DNA of 20,209 nt from the NCBI GenBank assembly GCA_043381765.1, contig JBHJMP010001249.1, forward strand, positions 1 through 20,209, read 5' to 3'. Below the pieces are notes generated by a model. That model saw only the letters and a program-made list of their open reading frames with translations, searched no databases and was not told the origin of the DNA. Origin of the DNA: Collodictyon triciliatum. Lineage: Eukaryota; CRuMs. The first letter of the stretch is position 1; every line of letters begins with the position of its first letter. This document shows, one piece after another, positions 1-11,300 of the stretch. Made by a program: the position numbers and the translations under genes.

Positions 1-179
1 TTTTTTTTTTTTTTTTTTTTAATTTTTGATTTTTGATTTATTTTAAAAAAAAATCATCATTCTATTCTACCTTTGAATTTGTGCAAGATGGTATTAATTT
101 TTTTTCATCAAACTACTTCATGAATGAATTTTGTTTATCATAGAAGGACATTTAAATTAGTTTATTTCATGAGGAGTAC
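1..179 (-). other. Partial intron of the myosin gene
   Basis: A GT donor (GTACTC on the minus strand) follows the last visible myosin exon at 179. No further exon with myosin motifs can be read before the window edge, so this is the start of an intron that continues past position 1. It is AT-rich, with a 20-nt poly-T tract at 1-20 on the plus strand. Confidence 0.75.
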
Positions 180-3100
180 CTTGAATTGATTTCCAAGACT
201 GCTTTTACGCTGAGCGGACGAGGTTAGAGGGAAAAGAGAGCGAATAAAAGGATTCCCACTGGTTGTTATCAAATTCAAAAGATCTTCAAAAAGAGTGTCT
301 TTGTTCTTCTCCAAGAAACCTGCTGTTTCATAAATCACCTAGTTGCAAATATTTATAAGCTGATTCAGAGATGACATAATCTTAAGACGAGTATTTTTGA
401 ATGACTGGTGATTTATACCTGCCCAGCGTAATGCAGGATTCCAAATGCTGTTGGGGGGCGGAGCGGCTTAACGTATTTCTCATGCTTTTTCGTATGTTTT
501 GTGTGAAGCTTTTGTAAGAATGTTGAATCGTCTCCCTTGGGAACAACAATCTCTTCGTCGAGCATAGCTAAGATTCCGTTTGGTTTCTATGTCAATACAA
601 TAATAAAAAAAAATTCGTTGATTCAAACAAGCTCGACTGCTAATCCTTGATGAAAGAAGTAACTATGAAAGCCGCATGCAATTGCAAAACTGAATTAAGT
701 GTTTACATTTTCAATCAAATCTAGGACAGGTTGGTTGTCAATAAAATCGACATGGTCGTATGGCACTTTTTCATTTTGGTAAAGCTCTTCCTCCAACTTG
801 AAAGTATGCTGATTGAAATGTTGCTGCAGCTTCTCATTGGCGAAGTTGATACAAAGCTGTTCAAAGCTGTTTTTCTGTAATGAACTATTTTAGTGTATAC
901 AAATTTACAAGCTACAATTACGATGGTGGCATAAATACATGCATACCTCAAAAATCTCAAAGCCAAAAATATCAAGCACTCCAATCAAGCTCTTTGCAGA
1001 GCCCGGAGGGGCAGCCATGGCTTGGTTGATGCGTTGGACGAGCCAGTCAAACATGTTTCCATAAAGTGTTTTGGCCAAAGCATCTCGGTTGTCACTGGCC
1101 TAACAATGATGGATTGCAGGTTGTGGATGTAATATAAGAGAATTATTTTGCCGAATGTATTTGTTCAATTTTTTCAGAAATGACAAAAATGAAAAATGGG
1201 GATTGATAGGCAAAGTTTACCTGCTGTGGGTTAAGTGGAATAGGCATGGGTGGCTGCCCCCTGATTTGCATGATTCGACATGTAATAGCCTTTTGTAGTT
1301 CTTCTGGTTTGAGTTTCAGAAGACCGGCAGCAAGTTGCATGGCTATATTTAAGAATGATTTTGTATAAATTGAAATAAAAAAAGAAAGAGAAAATAAACC
1401 ACCTTGGCGAATGTTTTATAAATGTATATAATTATACTTCCTTCATCTTATGAAAGCCTACATTGTGGGTTCTCAATCACCGACCCCTGCTCATCCTCAG
1501 ACGGGCGGAATGTGATGTTTCCGAGATGTAGGATGGCCGCGACAAGGTCGTAGATGGCATCAATCTCGGTTTGCTTAAAAGACAGACGGTGCATAGCCTC
1601 CTATCAATTCGATATGTTCGAAATGGAAAGAGTTAAACGTAATGTTGGCTTGTTATTTTCTGAGTTCGCTAATATGATAAACCCATGTTGGTAGATGCTA
1701 GTATTGACCTGCATTTCTGAAAAATCTGATGCATCATCCACACCATTGATAGTGGTACATCCGCTGCGGTTCAAGTAGAGATAATCCTCGGGGTAACTGA
1801 GTCCAAGGCGTTCTAAAATATTATTACATTATTTGGCACTATAAAATAAAATAAAACGCTGGTTTCCTTGTTGGAGGATGTAATACAAAATCATCAATCC
1901 ATATAAGATTACGTCGGAGCTCGCCGCTGGCGCCTTGGCATATTTGGTAGAATATGTGGTAGTTTCGCTCTCCTGGTGTTTGGAAAACCACACGTGTCTG
2001 GGATTGTATACGGTTCAGTCCATTGGTTCAGACGACGGATAACCAATTACATGATATGTCGTGATAAAGAGAAACGAAAAGAGAACACCAAACCTTCTCG
2101 AGTAAATCTGTTGCAGTTCATAGAATTGAAGAATAAAAATAAAACAAAAACATAATTAGTATCTTCTTAGTGGAGAATTCAAAGTCGAGAAAATGAAAGA
2201 TATTTCACATACAATTCTGGGTCTTTGCTCCGCAGATTTGCTTCTTTTGGTCGAATAGAATCTCCATCCATTTTCCCTTCGATTTAAAATCACTTGAGAT
2301 GATGTAGTGGAATAAAACAATATGGGGCTTTATTTTAAAAGAATTACACAGGTGTGAGTGAAGTGACTTATTGCAGGCAATAATAAAATAAAAAGAATCA
2401 TTACGAAACGTGACGAATTATTGTTGCGAAGAGTTTTTGCATTTCCAAATGCCTCAAGGATTGGGTTGGATAATAGAATCATCTGCTCAACCCCTGTTGT
2501 GGAGCCTCCTACTTCTGCGAGATACTGGAGTACCTGTTTGGTGGCTTCGGTTTTTCCTGCGCCAGACTCACCGCTATATATTGAAAGAAATGATGATGTT
2601 TGTAATTAAGTGGCATAAAAACATTATATACAGCTTATATCCTTGATGGAATAAGCAAACTTCAATATCGATAGGGAACCTGATAAGGATTGACTGGTTG
2701 ATATTGCTTTCGACGATAGCGCGGTAAGCAGCTTCAGCAATATTGTAAATATGTGGAGGCAACTCGCTCATTCCCTGTTATTAGATGGTTTTCATTTTTG
2801 TTTCAGAAAACACCAAAATAGAGATGATTATTTCATATTTTTATGGTAAGGTAAAAAAAAACATCAAAATAAAGCATCATAACTACCAAGCTAGTATTAG
2901 AATTGTGTTCAGAAAAAAACTGCATTATACTTTTTTAGAATATTTTTCCATCATAAGTGGGGTGTAAAGCGGCAAAGGCTTGAATGGGTTCACAGAAATA
3001 AGAATTGTTCCGATGTTGGTCTAGACGGTGTCATGTATATTGAAACCTTTAGTAATTGATTATCTAACACGAATCATTGAAGTAGTATGTCAAAGAACGG

Positions 3101-4011
3101 AGGATAATTTTCACACTCACATAGATCTCATCACGGGTAAATCTCTCGTTCAGATTGTGGATGATCATGCCCTCATCAATCATGTCCATTTGCACAAGAT
3201 CTTCGCTGCGCTTTTTCAAGTAGGAACGTTGCAGGCGATTCAGCGTCACGTTTTTTGGAACGACATGATACTATGCGCCATATTAAAGTGAGTGTGAGGG
3301 GAAAGCCTGTTCGTCTAACAGTGCCCTCTTTTTTGCAGTAAACGCTCACATACAACTTATTTCACCAACTGAATGATTATTGAAAAATATTATGGCTTCC
3401 GTCTCTACGAGAAAAAAAGTTTGTCACAAAAGAAAATGGATGATGGCTGATTTGACAATTAAAATATGATATATATGATAAAATGGGGGAAACGATAATA
3501 ACAATAAAAAGTGTTTGTGAACCTGTCCATCCTCCGTCTGGACTTGGGCACTTCCGTCCATGTAATTCTGAATAAAGCGTGCAGGGACATACGCCAACTC
3601 AGGATGGGGCATCCAGACCCAGTCACCCTACGATTATTTACGACATGAGTGCGCATTTATGTGTGTTCTGGTTTGGTACGCCTTGGCAAACGAAAGGCAA
3701 CTATATTAGACGCTTTTTCTTTCATACACAACTGTTGTATTCTGATTTAATCGAATGCTTTTTCTCAAAGGAAACGTGCAATTATTTCGCAGTAATTTTT
3801 TATATATATATATATTTCCCACTGTTATTTCTTTTTGTCTGTCTTTAGCAGTAAAGGGGAATATGATTTGACAAGTGATAAAAATTACCGCCAACTCGCG
3901 ATCGGTGTCTCCTCTGAGTTCCTCGGGTTTATCCCACGATGTTTCGCCCGTGGCCTGGTTGTAGTAGTAGGTCATCCCATCGGGCGTGGTGTACTCGCCC
4001 CAGTTAGACAT
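180..4011 (-). CDS. WW-domain myosin heavy chain, 5' part (16 exons, 3' end outside window)
   Basis: Actin-based motor ATPase. Exons, in transcript order: 4011-3889, 3627-3523, 3270-3121, 3020-2931, 2774-2680, 2573-2405, 2276-2213, 2107-2094 (14 nt), 1997-1913, 1812-1709, 1600-1462, 1342-1221, 1099-947, 874-707, 586-419, 338-180. All introns are GT-AG and phase is kept throughout, giving 636 codons. Residues 1-31 form a WW domain with Trp4, Trp26 and Pro29. Residues 42-83 resemble the myosin SH3-like N-terminal subdomain (GDWVW...PELAYVPA). The motor then shows [13 protein letters not shown], the P-loop GESGAGKT (189-196), switch I ending NNNSSRFGK (about 238-246), [15 protein letters not shown], switch [11 protein letters not shown] (463-471) and HYAG (579-582). 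The SH1 helix, converter, neck and tail are not in the window, so the class cannot be assigned. The ATG at 4011 is chosen because the WW domain begins at once and no upstream coding exon is visible. The TEDS position carries proline (Pro410). A myosin identity is certain; single splice sites are inferred. Confidence 0.95.
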
Positions 4012-5306
4012 GCTGCAGCCCCTCTTTCTTCTTTATCCTTTTCTTTCTTTTCCTTGGCTGATTTGTTGCGCGCAAGAAGGAAAGCGTTACTTGAGTAGCA
4101 ATGCATTACGTAAAGGACAGCAATGTTCTTTAGTGTGTTGGGGCCTGAGCCAGAGCCCGAGGGGAAACGGGTCGGACTCTTCGGACAATCCTTGTGATTT
4201 TCTGCAGCGCTCTGACTGCCCCGACTAAGAAAAAGACCCAAGCGCAAGACAGACAGATGCAGATACAAGAAAAAGTGCCAAAATGACAATCACGTCTTTG
4301 GAAATATATATCTGGAAATTATGAGTCTACAAATTTTTAAGTCTTATGCCAACGAAATTTTGCTTATATTGACATACATAATAACCGAGTAAAATTAGTA
4401 TTTGCATATGTATGTTAGAAGAAAGGACGGCAACGATGGGGGGTTGTGGCGTTTCATGTTGTTCTCCTGGTGGATAGGCGGGAATGTAATGGCATCCTAC
4501 ACGATTTCAAAAAAGGAGTCTGTGCTGTGTTTGGAAGGCAGCGCATACTTTGCTTGTATTGCGCATTCGCTAGTGAACAATTATGGTTTTAATTGTACCC
4601 TACTATCATAGACAAGGCGCTATTCGTCAGGTTTCGTGGTTTTCGTATTGCGCACAACAAAGACGAATTGCCAAAGAATGACCAGGCTTTCCGCTTTCCA
4701 CGCAGAAAACGAAAGCTTCGATGAAAGGGGCACATCATTTTCATGGGAATTTGTAGAAACAACGGGAAGGAAAGCGACTTTTGTTTCATTATCCCAGCGA
4801 CTAAAGTACATCTGGATGAAAAAGAAGGAAAAAATAAATTTTACTCATGCGTATGGAGTTGGCGAAATAATAGCAAACAAACAGAATATTATATTTCGTA
4901 GCTTACGGTTTATTCTATTCTTTTCTTAATTTCATTCTTGATTTTGATTTGGTTGGATTTTTTTATATTCTTTTACGATTGCGGGCATCAAAAAGGAGAA
5001 AATGAGGGCGTCTGACTATTGATATCCCAAGAGAACGAAACAAACGAGTTGAGGGAAAGTTTATGTTCGTATTGCCCTTTTAATTCTTGCAGTCAATTCT
5101 TCTGTATTCTCTTGGTTCCATTCGGCAACTTGCTGGGCTCCTTGAGGCTGGCATTTTTCATCAAAGAAATTGAGAAATTGTCGATATTTATATTCATTTC
5201 GATAAGCTCTGCTTATTTATGCAACTTTATTTATAACTCCGTAAGTTTTAAACCTTGTGATTGGTACACATGTTTACATTTCATCATTTTTTTTCCTTTA
5301 ATCAAT
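4012..5306. other. Intergenic region between the nucleoporin 3' end and the myosin 5' end
   Basis: About 1.3 kb lies downstream of the nucleoporin stop and upstream of the myosin start. The first 300 nt next to the myosin ATG are relatively GC-rich and should contain its promoter and 5' UTR; no TATA box or other defined element can be called. On the minus strand AATAAA occurs at 5231-5226, about 76 nt past the nucleoporin stop, and is a candidate poly(A) signal. The part 4402-4929 is described separately. The remainder (4930-5306) is T-rich with no recognisable gene. Confidence 0.6.
4402..4929 (+). other. Nearly open plus-strand frame with one internal TAG, unrecognised
   Basis: One reading frame stays open from an ATG at 4402 to a stop at 4927-4929 except for a TAG at 4609-4611, giving 69 codons, the stop, then about 105 more codons in the same frame. 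The sequence is less AT-rich than the surrounding intergenic DNA, and two minus-strand frames are also open over 4589-4811, so composition alone may explain it. I recognise no domain in either half. It could be a small divergent gene, a decayed gene, a non-coding transcript or chance. Its position is divergent to the myosin gene, 390 nt from that gene's ATG. Confidence 0.2.
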
Positions 5307-8300
5307 TCAAAACTTTTTTTTTAAGATAGAAGTTACCCTTTTTCTCAATTCAGATTGCGTCGTGATTTCGGCTAGAATCCTTTCAAGTTTAGACTTTCGT
5401 TCCAGTGTTTGAGGCCCTTCGATGAGCTCATTGGCCCAACGTTCCAGCACCTTGAAGTAAACCCGCATAATGTAGCTTTGAATGTCTTTGTTCTAAACAA
5501 AAGGTGTTAGTCGAATTCCACACACCGCAGTTGTAATATTAGTAATCTAGTTGTTTTATCCATGAAACAGAAAGGTACGAGCTAAGTGTACACAAATGCC
5601 GGGTGTGGAAATAACTTTAAAATTTAAGATATACGGCGGTATTACTTTCTCATAAATAGACCGGTATAACTCCATGATTCTATTATAGTTGGTAAAGTGT
5701 TTCAAGACAAAGGAATCCAATACTCTGGTTGGCACACAAGGACGCGATTGGCTATTTTTTACTTCCAGAATTTCGACGAGAGGGTCTATGGTCGAGTGGC
5801 AAATGTCAAATGTATATCAGCGTTTGGTGTGAGCTTTACTTTAAAAAAAAAATTCTGTTGTTCTATATCAACTTCAAACTTCAAACTACATCGCCTTGAA
5901 AACGAACAAATGCTAGGGTCTGGACAAACCAGTGAAAAGACTTTGCCATATAGACTCCAATGATAAGGCGATGCTTTCGATTACGCTCAAAAGATAATCA
6001 ATATCGCTGTTCTTCCTGGATTCTGTAATATTTTGGATTTTGTATGCTCAGGTTTCAGATTAAAATATAATAGAGAAAGTATTGGAAATATTGTGCAAAT
6101 AAAGGAATAAACGCACCTTTGTCAAGTAGGGTGTACCAATAATCTTTGATTTTTGCCTTTTGTCCTTCCAAATGCATGATTGAAATACATAAGTCGTGGA
6201 GCTCTTGTCCTTCAGCAAGTTCTTCAATCTAAATTAAATTTGATACATGTGGAATGTGCATTTTTCAAAATTGCAGAAAACAAATATCGTTCATAAAATT
6301 ACTTTCAGAGGGAAAAAAAAAATTTTTTTAGAGCATTCAAACTAGCACCTACTGCCCACATAGAGAAAAATTGAAAGTAATAGAACACATCAACTTTTAC
6401 CTCACTACTAGGCAGAATTTTCTGTCGTAGTTTACGGATGGTGTGATTTGGGTCCTAAAAAATAATGTACATGGAAATAAATAAGTGAGTAGATAAATAA
6501 GTGAATACATCCGAGATTTGAACCAAACGAGTGAAAGTGAAAAGTATGTGGCGATGATGGGCTTACCTGGAATCTGGACTGATATATTTCATATATTTTG
6601 TTTTGGATTCGAGCAATCTGATGCAAAATTTTTAAGCACAATATTAGTATTTTTTGCAAACTGTGTCTGGTCAATTCAGTAGAATACACAGAAACAGCAA
6701 TTTTCCTTGGAAAAAAATGTACCTCAAACTTTTTCTTTATTTGCGTTGAGGTGTGGCTAAACAAATAGTACAATTCATAGGTTATCTTCTTGCTAATTAC
6801 ATCCACAATTGCATTCATATATATATCTGATTTCTTTGAGGCGGATTAAAAAAAAGCATACTCTTGCTGAGTTTTAGATGTCATAAAGTGGCAAGCTCGC
6901 TGCAAGTGGTTTGTAATCAGGGTAATTGGTGCCTCATCAACTACAAAAGGTGATGTACTGTTTGTGTCAACTCGAAAGAAGTTTGTCAAAGACGTTGCAC
7001 AATAATTATGATGTCTAAAATAGAAAACCAAGGACCAAGTCCAAATCTAGATTCATGTACAATAATACCGACCCGATGGTGGAAGGCTTTCAATCTTATC
7101 TGCGATGCTCCCGTGAATCTGCGTAGCTTTTTGCTGTTTGTTATTGAGTGTATAATAGTCTACTAATCTATTACCCCACCAGCGCAGGGGCCTGTAATAT
7201 TCCGCTCTATAGAATTGCAATTATTGAACCAATTAAATGGTAAATTGTGTAGCTAATCGTGAAATTCTAATCGTGATATACATTTATGTTAATCAGACTT
7301 ACGAATTATTGCTGTTAAGGTAACGTCTAAAGTTCATTTCAAAGTATTTTTCGATGGCACCAAACTCGCTCTATATTGGTCAACCGGCAGATTCCCAATC
7401 AATTTTTGTAAACTGTGGTATGAACATAAATATCCAATATAAAGGTCTTATAAGACACAAATTACTCAGAACCTTAAGCAAAACTTCCTCGGCATCAGAA
7501 TCAAGTTGGATATGCTCTCGGTCAGGATACAAATATTCCAAGATTTCGAGACCGACTTCTTGTTTGGATGACCGATTTATGCGCTTTATGACCTAAAGTA
7601 TTTGCACATACTATTTTGGAACAGGTTGCAAACAATTACCCCTTGTATAATAATTTAGAAAGTGATAGTCCCACACTAACCTCCCGAAATTCATTCACCA
7701 AGTGACGGTGAAGCCTAGGAGTATTATCTAATGCAAGGATGCAGGAAAAGTAAAACAATGTCTATTATTTTATGTGTTCTTCTTTGATAGCATGTTACAT
7801 AATCTTGAGTAGTTATAATGTAATATATATAAAAGAGACATCCATGAGGTGTGTAACTGACCTTCAGGCACCTTGAGAAAATCATAGATACATTCAACCA
7901 TTGTTTGGATGAGGATTCTTTTTGTGATATTCACATCGGCTTCATTCAAGAGGAAGACGTTAGTGTGACCTCCTATTGTAAAATATGAGAATGAATACAT
8001 AAAATAGTAAAACTCTACAAAATCTAATGTATGGAATCTATAGAGTTATTAGCCCTTCTTTTTTTTTTCACTTAAGTAAAAAAAAATTATGATACCTTGT
8101 CCGTCAAACCGAATGTATCTCTCCAGAGTAATAAGGAATCCGAAATGCGGCATGCGTGCGAGTCTGCGATGAATAAATATGCAAGGATTGAGTAAAGTAA
8201 TATATTCTATGTTCTATGTTCATCCCGAATGGAAGTGATTCGATAAAGACTTAAAAACAAACAGGGAAATATATTCAAGCAGCATAGTCAAGTATGAGAA

Positions 8301-11300
8301 TACATGTTATGCATACCTGAAGTCTTTCACATATGTATCCAACGGAAATGTACGTGTGTGGCAAACTTTAAGGATATGCTATATCAAATGTGGTAAGAAA
8401 TAGTTCTAGTATTGTTTCTTTTACAACAAAGCCATCCAAACCTCAAAAGCTGCTTTATAATCTCCCATCTTCATTTTTGTTCTCCCAAGATATTCCTTTT
8501 CATAATGATTATAGGATATTTAAATTTATACTAGCTGTGTGTTACTCTACAACGTATGATAATCAACATAGTATGTACAAGTATAAACTGCATTTTGTAT
8601 CAATAATTGAGTAACTAATCGTTTCTTTTCTACGACCCTAATTTGTTTTACCTCGATATCATAATGATTAAAGTATGAAGGTGCAATNNNNNNNNNNNNN
8701 NNNNNNNNNNNNNNNNNNNNNNNNNNNNNNNNNNNNNNNNNNNNNNNNNNNNNNNNNNNNNNNNNNNNNNNNNNNNNNNNNNNNNNNNNNNNNNNNNNNN
8801 NNNNNNNNNNNNNNNNNNNNNNNNNNNNNNNNNNNNNNNNNNNNNNNNNNNNNNNNNNNNNNNNNNNNNNNNNNNNNNNNNNNNNNNNNNNNNNNNNNNN
8901 NNNNNNNNNNNNNNNNNNNNNNNNNNNNNNNNNNNNNNNNNNNNNNNNNNNNNNNNNNNNNNNNNNNNNNNNNNNNNNNNNNNNNNNNNNNNNNNNNNNN
9001 NNNNNNNNNNNNNNNNNNNNNNNNNNNNNNNNNNNNNNNNNNNNNNNNNNNNNNNNNNNNNNNNNNNNNNNNNNNNNNNNNNNNNNNNNNNNNNNNNNNN
9101 NNNNNNNNNNNNNNNNNNNNNNNNNNNNNNNNNNNNNNNNNNNNNNNNNNNNNNNNNNNNNNNNNNNNNNNNNNNNNNNNGCTCTAGTTTCAAAATGAGT
9201 ATTATACGAAGGTAAGTTTTCTTACAAAGATGTGTTGAGCAGAGTGGTTTTGGTAAGCATCGAAAGCAAAGCACAAGTTTCAGTAAGACGAAAAAGGAGG
9301 AAGTAAAGTTGGCTCAAGTGTGGACTTCGAACCTGCCCAAAAAAATATAAAGTATCAGTATATATAGTGGTGTAGAAACAGTGCGCTTGTTAATTTCTTT
9401 GTTTACAGGTAAACCATACAATCTTGTCCCATGAATCTTTGTCTTGGCTGAGTGCTCGTAAATCGTTGGGGAGATGGGCACCATCGTTCTGTAGAATGTT
9501 CTTTAAAGCATTTAAGGGGATTGCCACTTGGTCAAAAAGCGATGCAGGTGTAACCCATTTCACTTCGTCGCGATATGCATCATAACTCAGTATTTTCTAT
9601 TTTGAGAATGGTGTAGAGGAAAACAGCAAGATTTGCAAAGTGAACTTTCGAATGCATTACAAGTTTTAGTATGGCGTTTGCTATTCAATTAAATTTCATT
9701 GTGTTTCGAGCTACATTATTAAACTGTTTGAATAAGAGGCAGTCCCATTCGTCCGCTGTATGAAACTCACTTGGTTCCATATAGGACGAAGCACACGAGA
9801 ACAGAATGTAAGAATGGAGTCCTTGACTAGAGAGAAGAAAATGGCGAGTAGCATGAATAGGTCGGCAACATGGGTCTAGGTAGCGTCTAAAGGTAATTGT
9901 ATGATATAGTGGTTATATTGCCTGATATTGGAAAATCAAACCATACCTAATTTCGGGTTTGTTTTTATCTTATCCGAGATAGTTGCGATACTATTCGAAC
10001 GAAGTTTGGTCAGAGTGGCTGGGTCTGGTGTTCGAAGTGGGCACAAGTATGGATAAACTATTTTTAAGTAAACACTAGTGAGTATCCCAACCCAAGGCTT
10101 TAAATCCGAAGAAAAATGATATATGGGATGCTAGATATATTAACATTCAAATTTTAGGGGCATGTAATTGCAGGTGGTACCCCTTCCTAGAATATTGGAC
10201 GGAATCAAAGTAGAGTATCTCTGGCCAGGGTCTGTGCAGGAACACTCAATAAATCCTGCCAGCAGCTCTTCGTGAGGGATGCCCTAGATTTGAAATGGAA
10301 AGAATATAAAATAAAATAAACTCATTAGATAACAATGAGTATTACTAGGTTCTGATTTTTTTTCTGTTTGCTTTTCCTATATGAATGACATATTGTCTTT
10401 GAATCGAATAAAGCGGGAAAATGCATGGCATATAGTATTTCATGAAAAGGTGTTCTATTCTTGAACCGCCATAGGGGGCATTACCGTAGGGCTCTATATG
10501 TATATATAAAGAATGAGAGGAGAAATATCAGAGTAAATAATCATTCCAATATAAACTAGAGAGTGGTATGGAGAGCTCTACCTGAGATTGTTGAATGGTG
10601 GTGGATATCTCATCCGATGGCTGAGTCTTTACGAATCTATAGACACCTGCATTTCATACGATGATTGTATTAGACATAAGTATAAACTAAGATATAGTAA
10701 TTGAATCCAAGAAATAATTTCATAAAAAACTATCGTCCTCCTTTTAATAGAAATATGTGGCCCAACTACTGGAGAAGAAAAGGTGTAAACAAGTAGTCAC
10801 CTGTGTGCGAAAGAATGACAAACTCTCTCCGGGGGAGATGATATTGTGCATATTCGTTACGCGATGTATCTACCATTATATCCTTCCTTCAAGAAGATAG
10901 TTGTAAATGGAAGATGAATGAGGGGAACAGCTCAATATGGTTCATTTTGTAATATTGATTCAGTTGTGGTCACCAAGATGATGCTTGGGCCGTGGAGAAG
11001 TATATAAATAAAAAAGCACCATGAAGACACACAAGCATCAGTAACTTGAGATAGGAGATATTGAGTGTCCAACTCCACTATATGCACTGGACAATCCCGG
11101 AGCTTAAGGAAATATTATTAGGCGAGTGCAAGGAAAAATTAGTCATAAACTTTTGCAAATTAAAAGATGTTATGAAGGTTTATTCCATTATTGAATGAAA
11201 TTCTTGGAATCGAATAAAGGGAAAAAAATCCTCTGTGGAATTAAAATATTGTAATCTCGTGATATTAAATGAAATAGAGATAAATGAAGTATATGGCCAT

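Noticed and set aside
2410-2646. Plus-strand frames of 62-78 codons
   Set aside because: They are antisense shadows of the myosin exon carrying the P-loop and switch I.
3972-4289. 105-codon minus-strand frame upstream of and overlapping the myosin start
   Set aside because: It is in a different frame from the WW exon, has low-complexity charged content and no recognisable domain; it is more likely 5' UTR or promoter DNA.
8648-9274. 208-codon minus and 170-codon plus frames
   Set aside because: They consist almost entirely of the N run; only the edges are real sequence.
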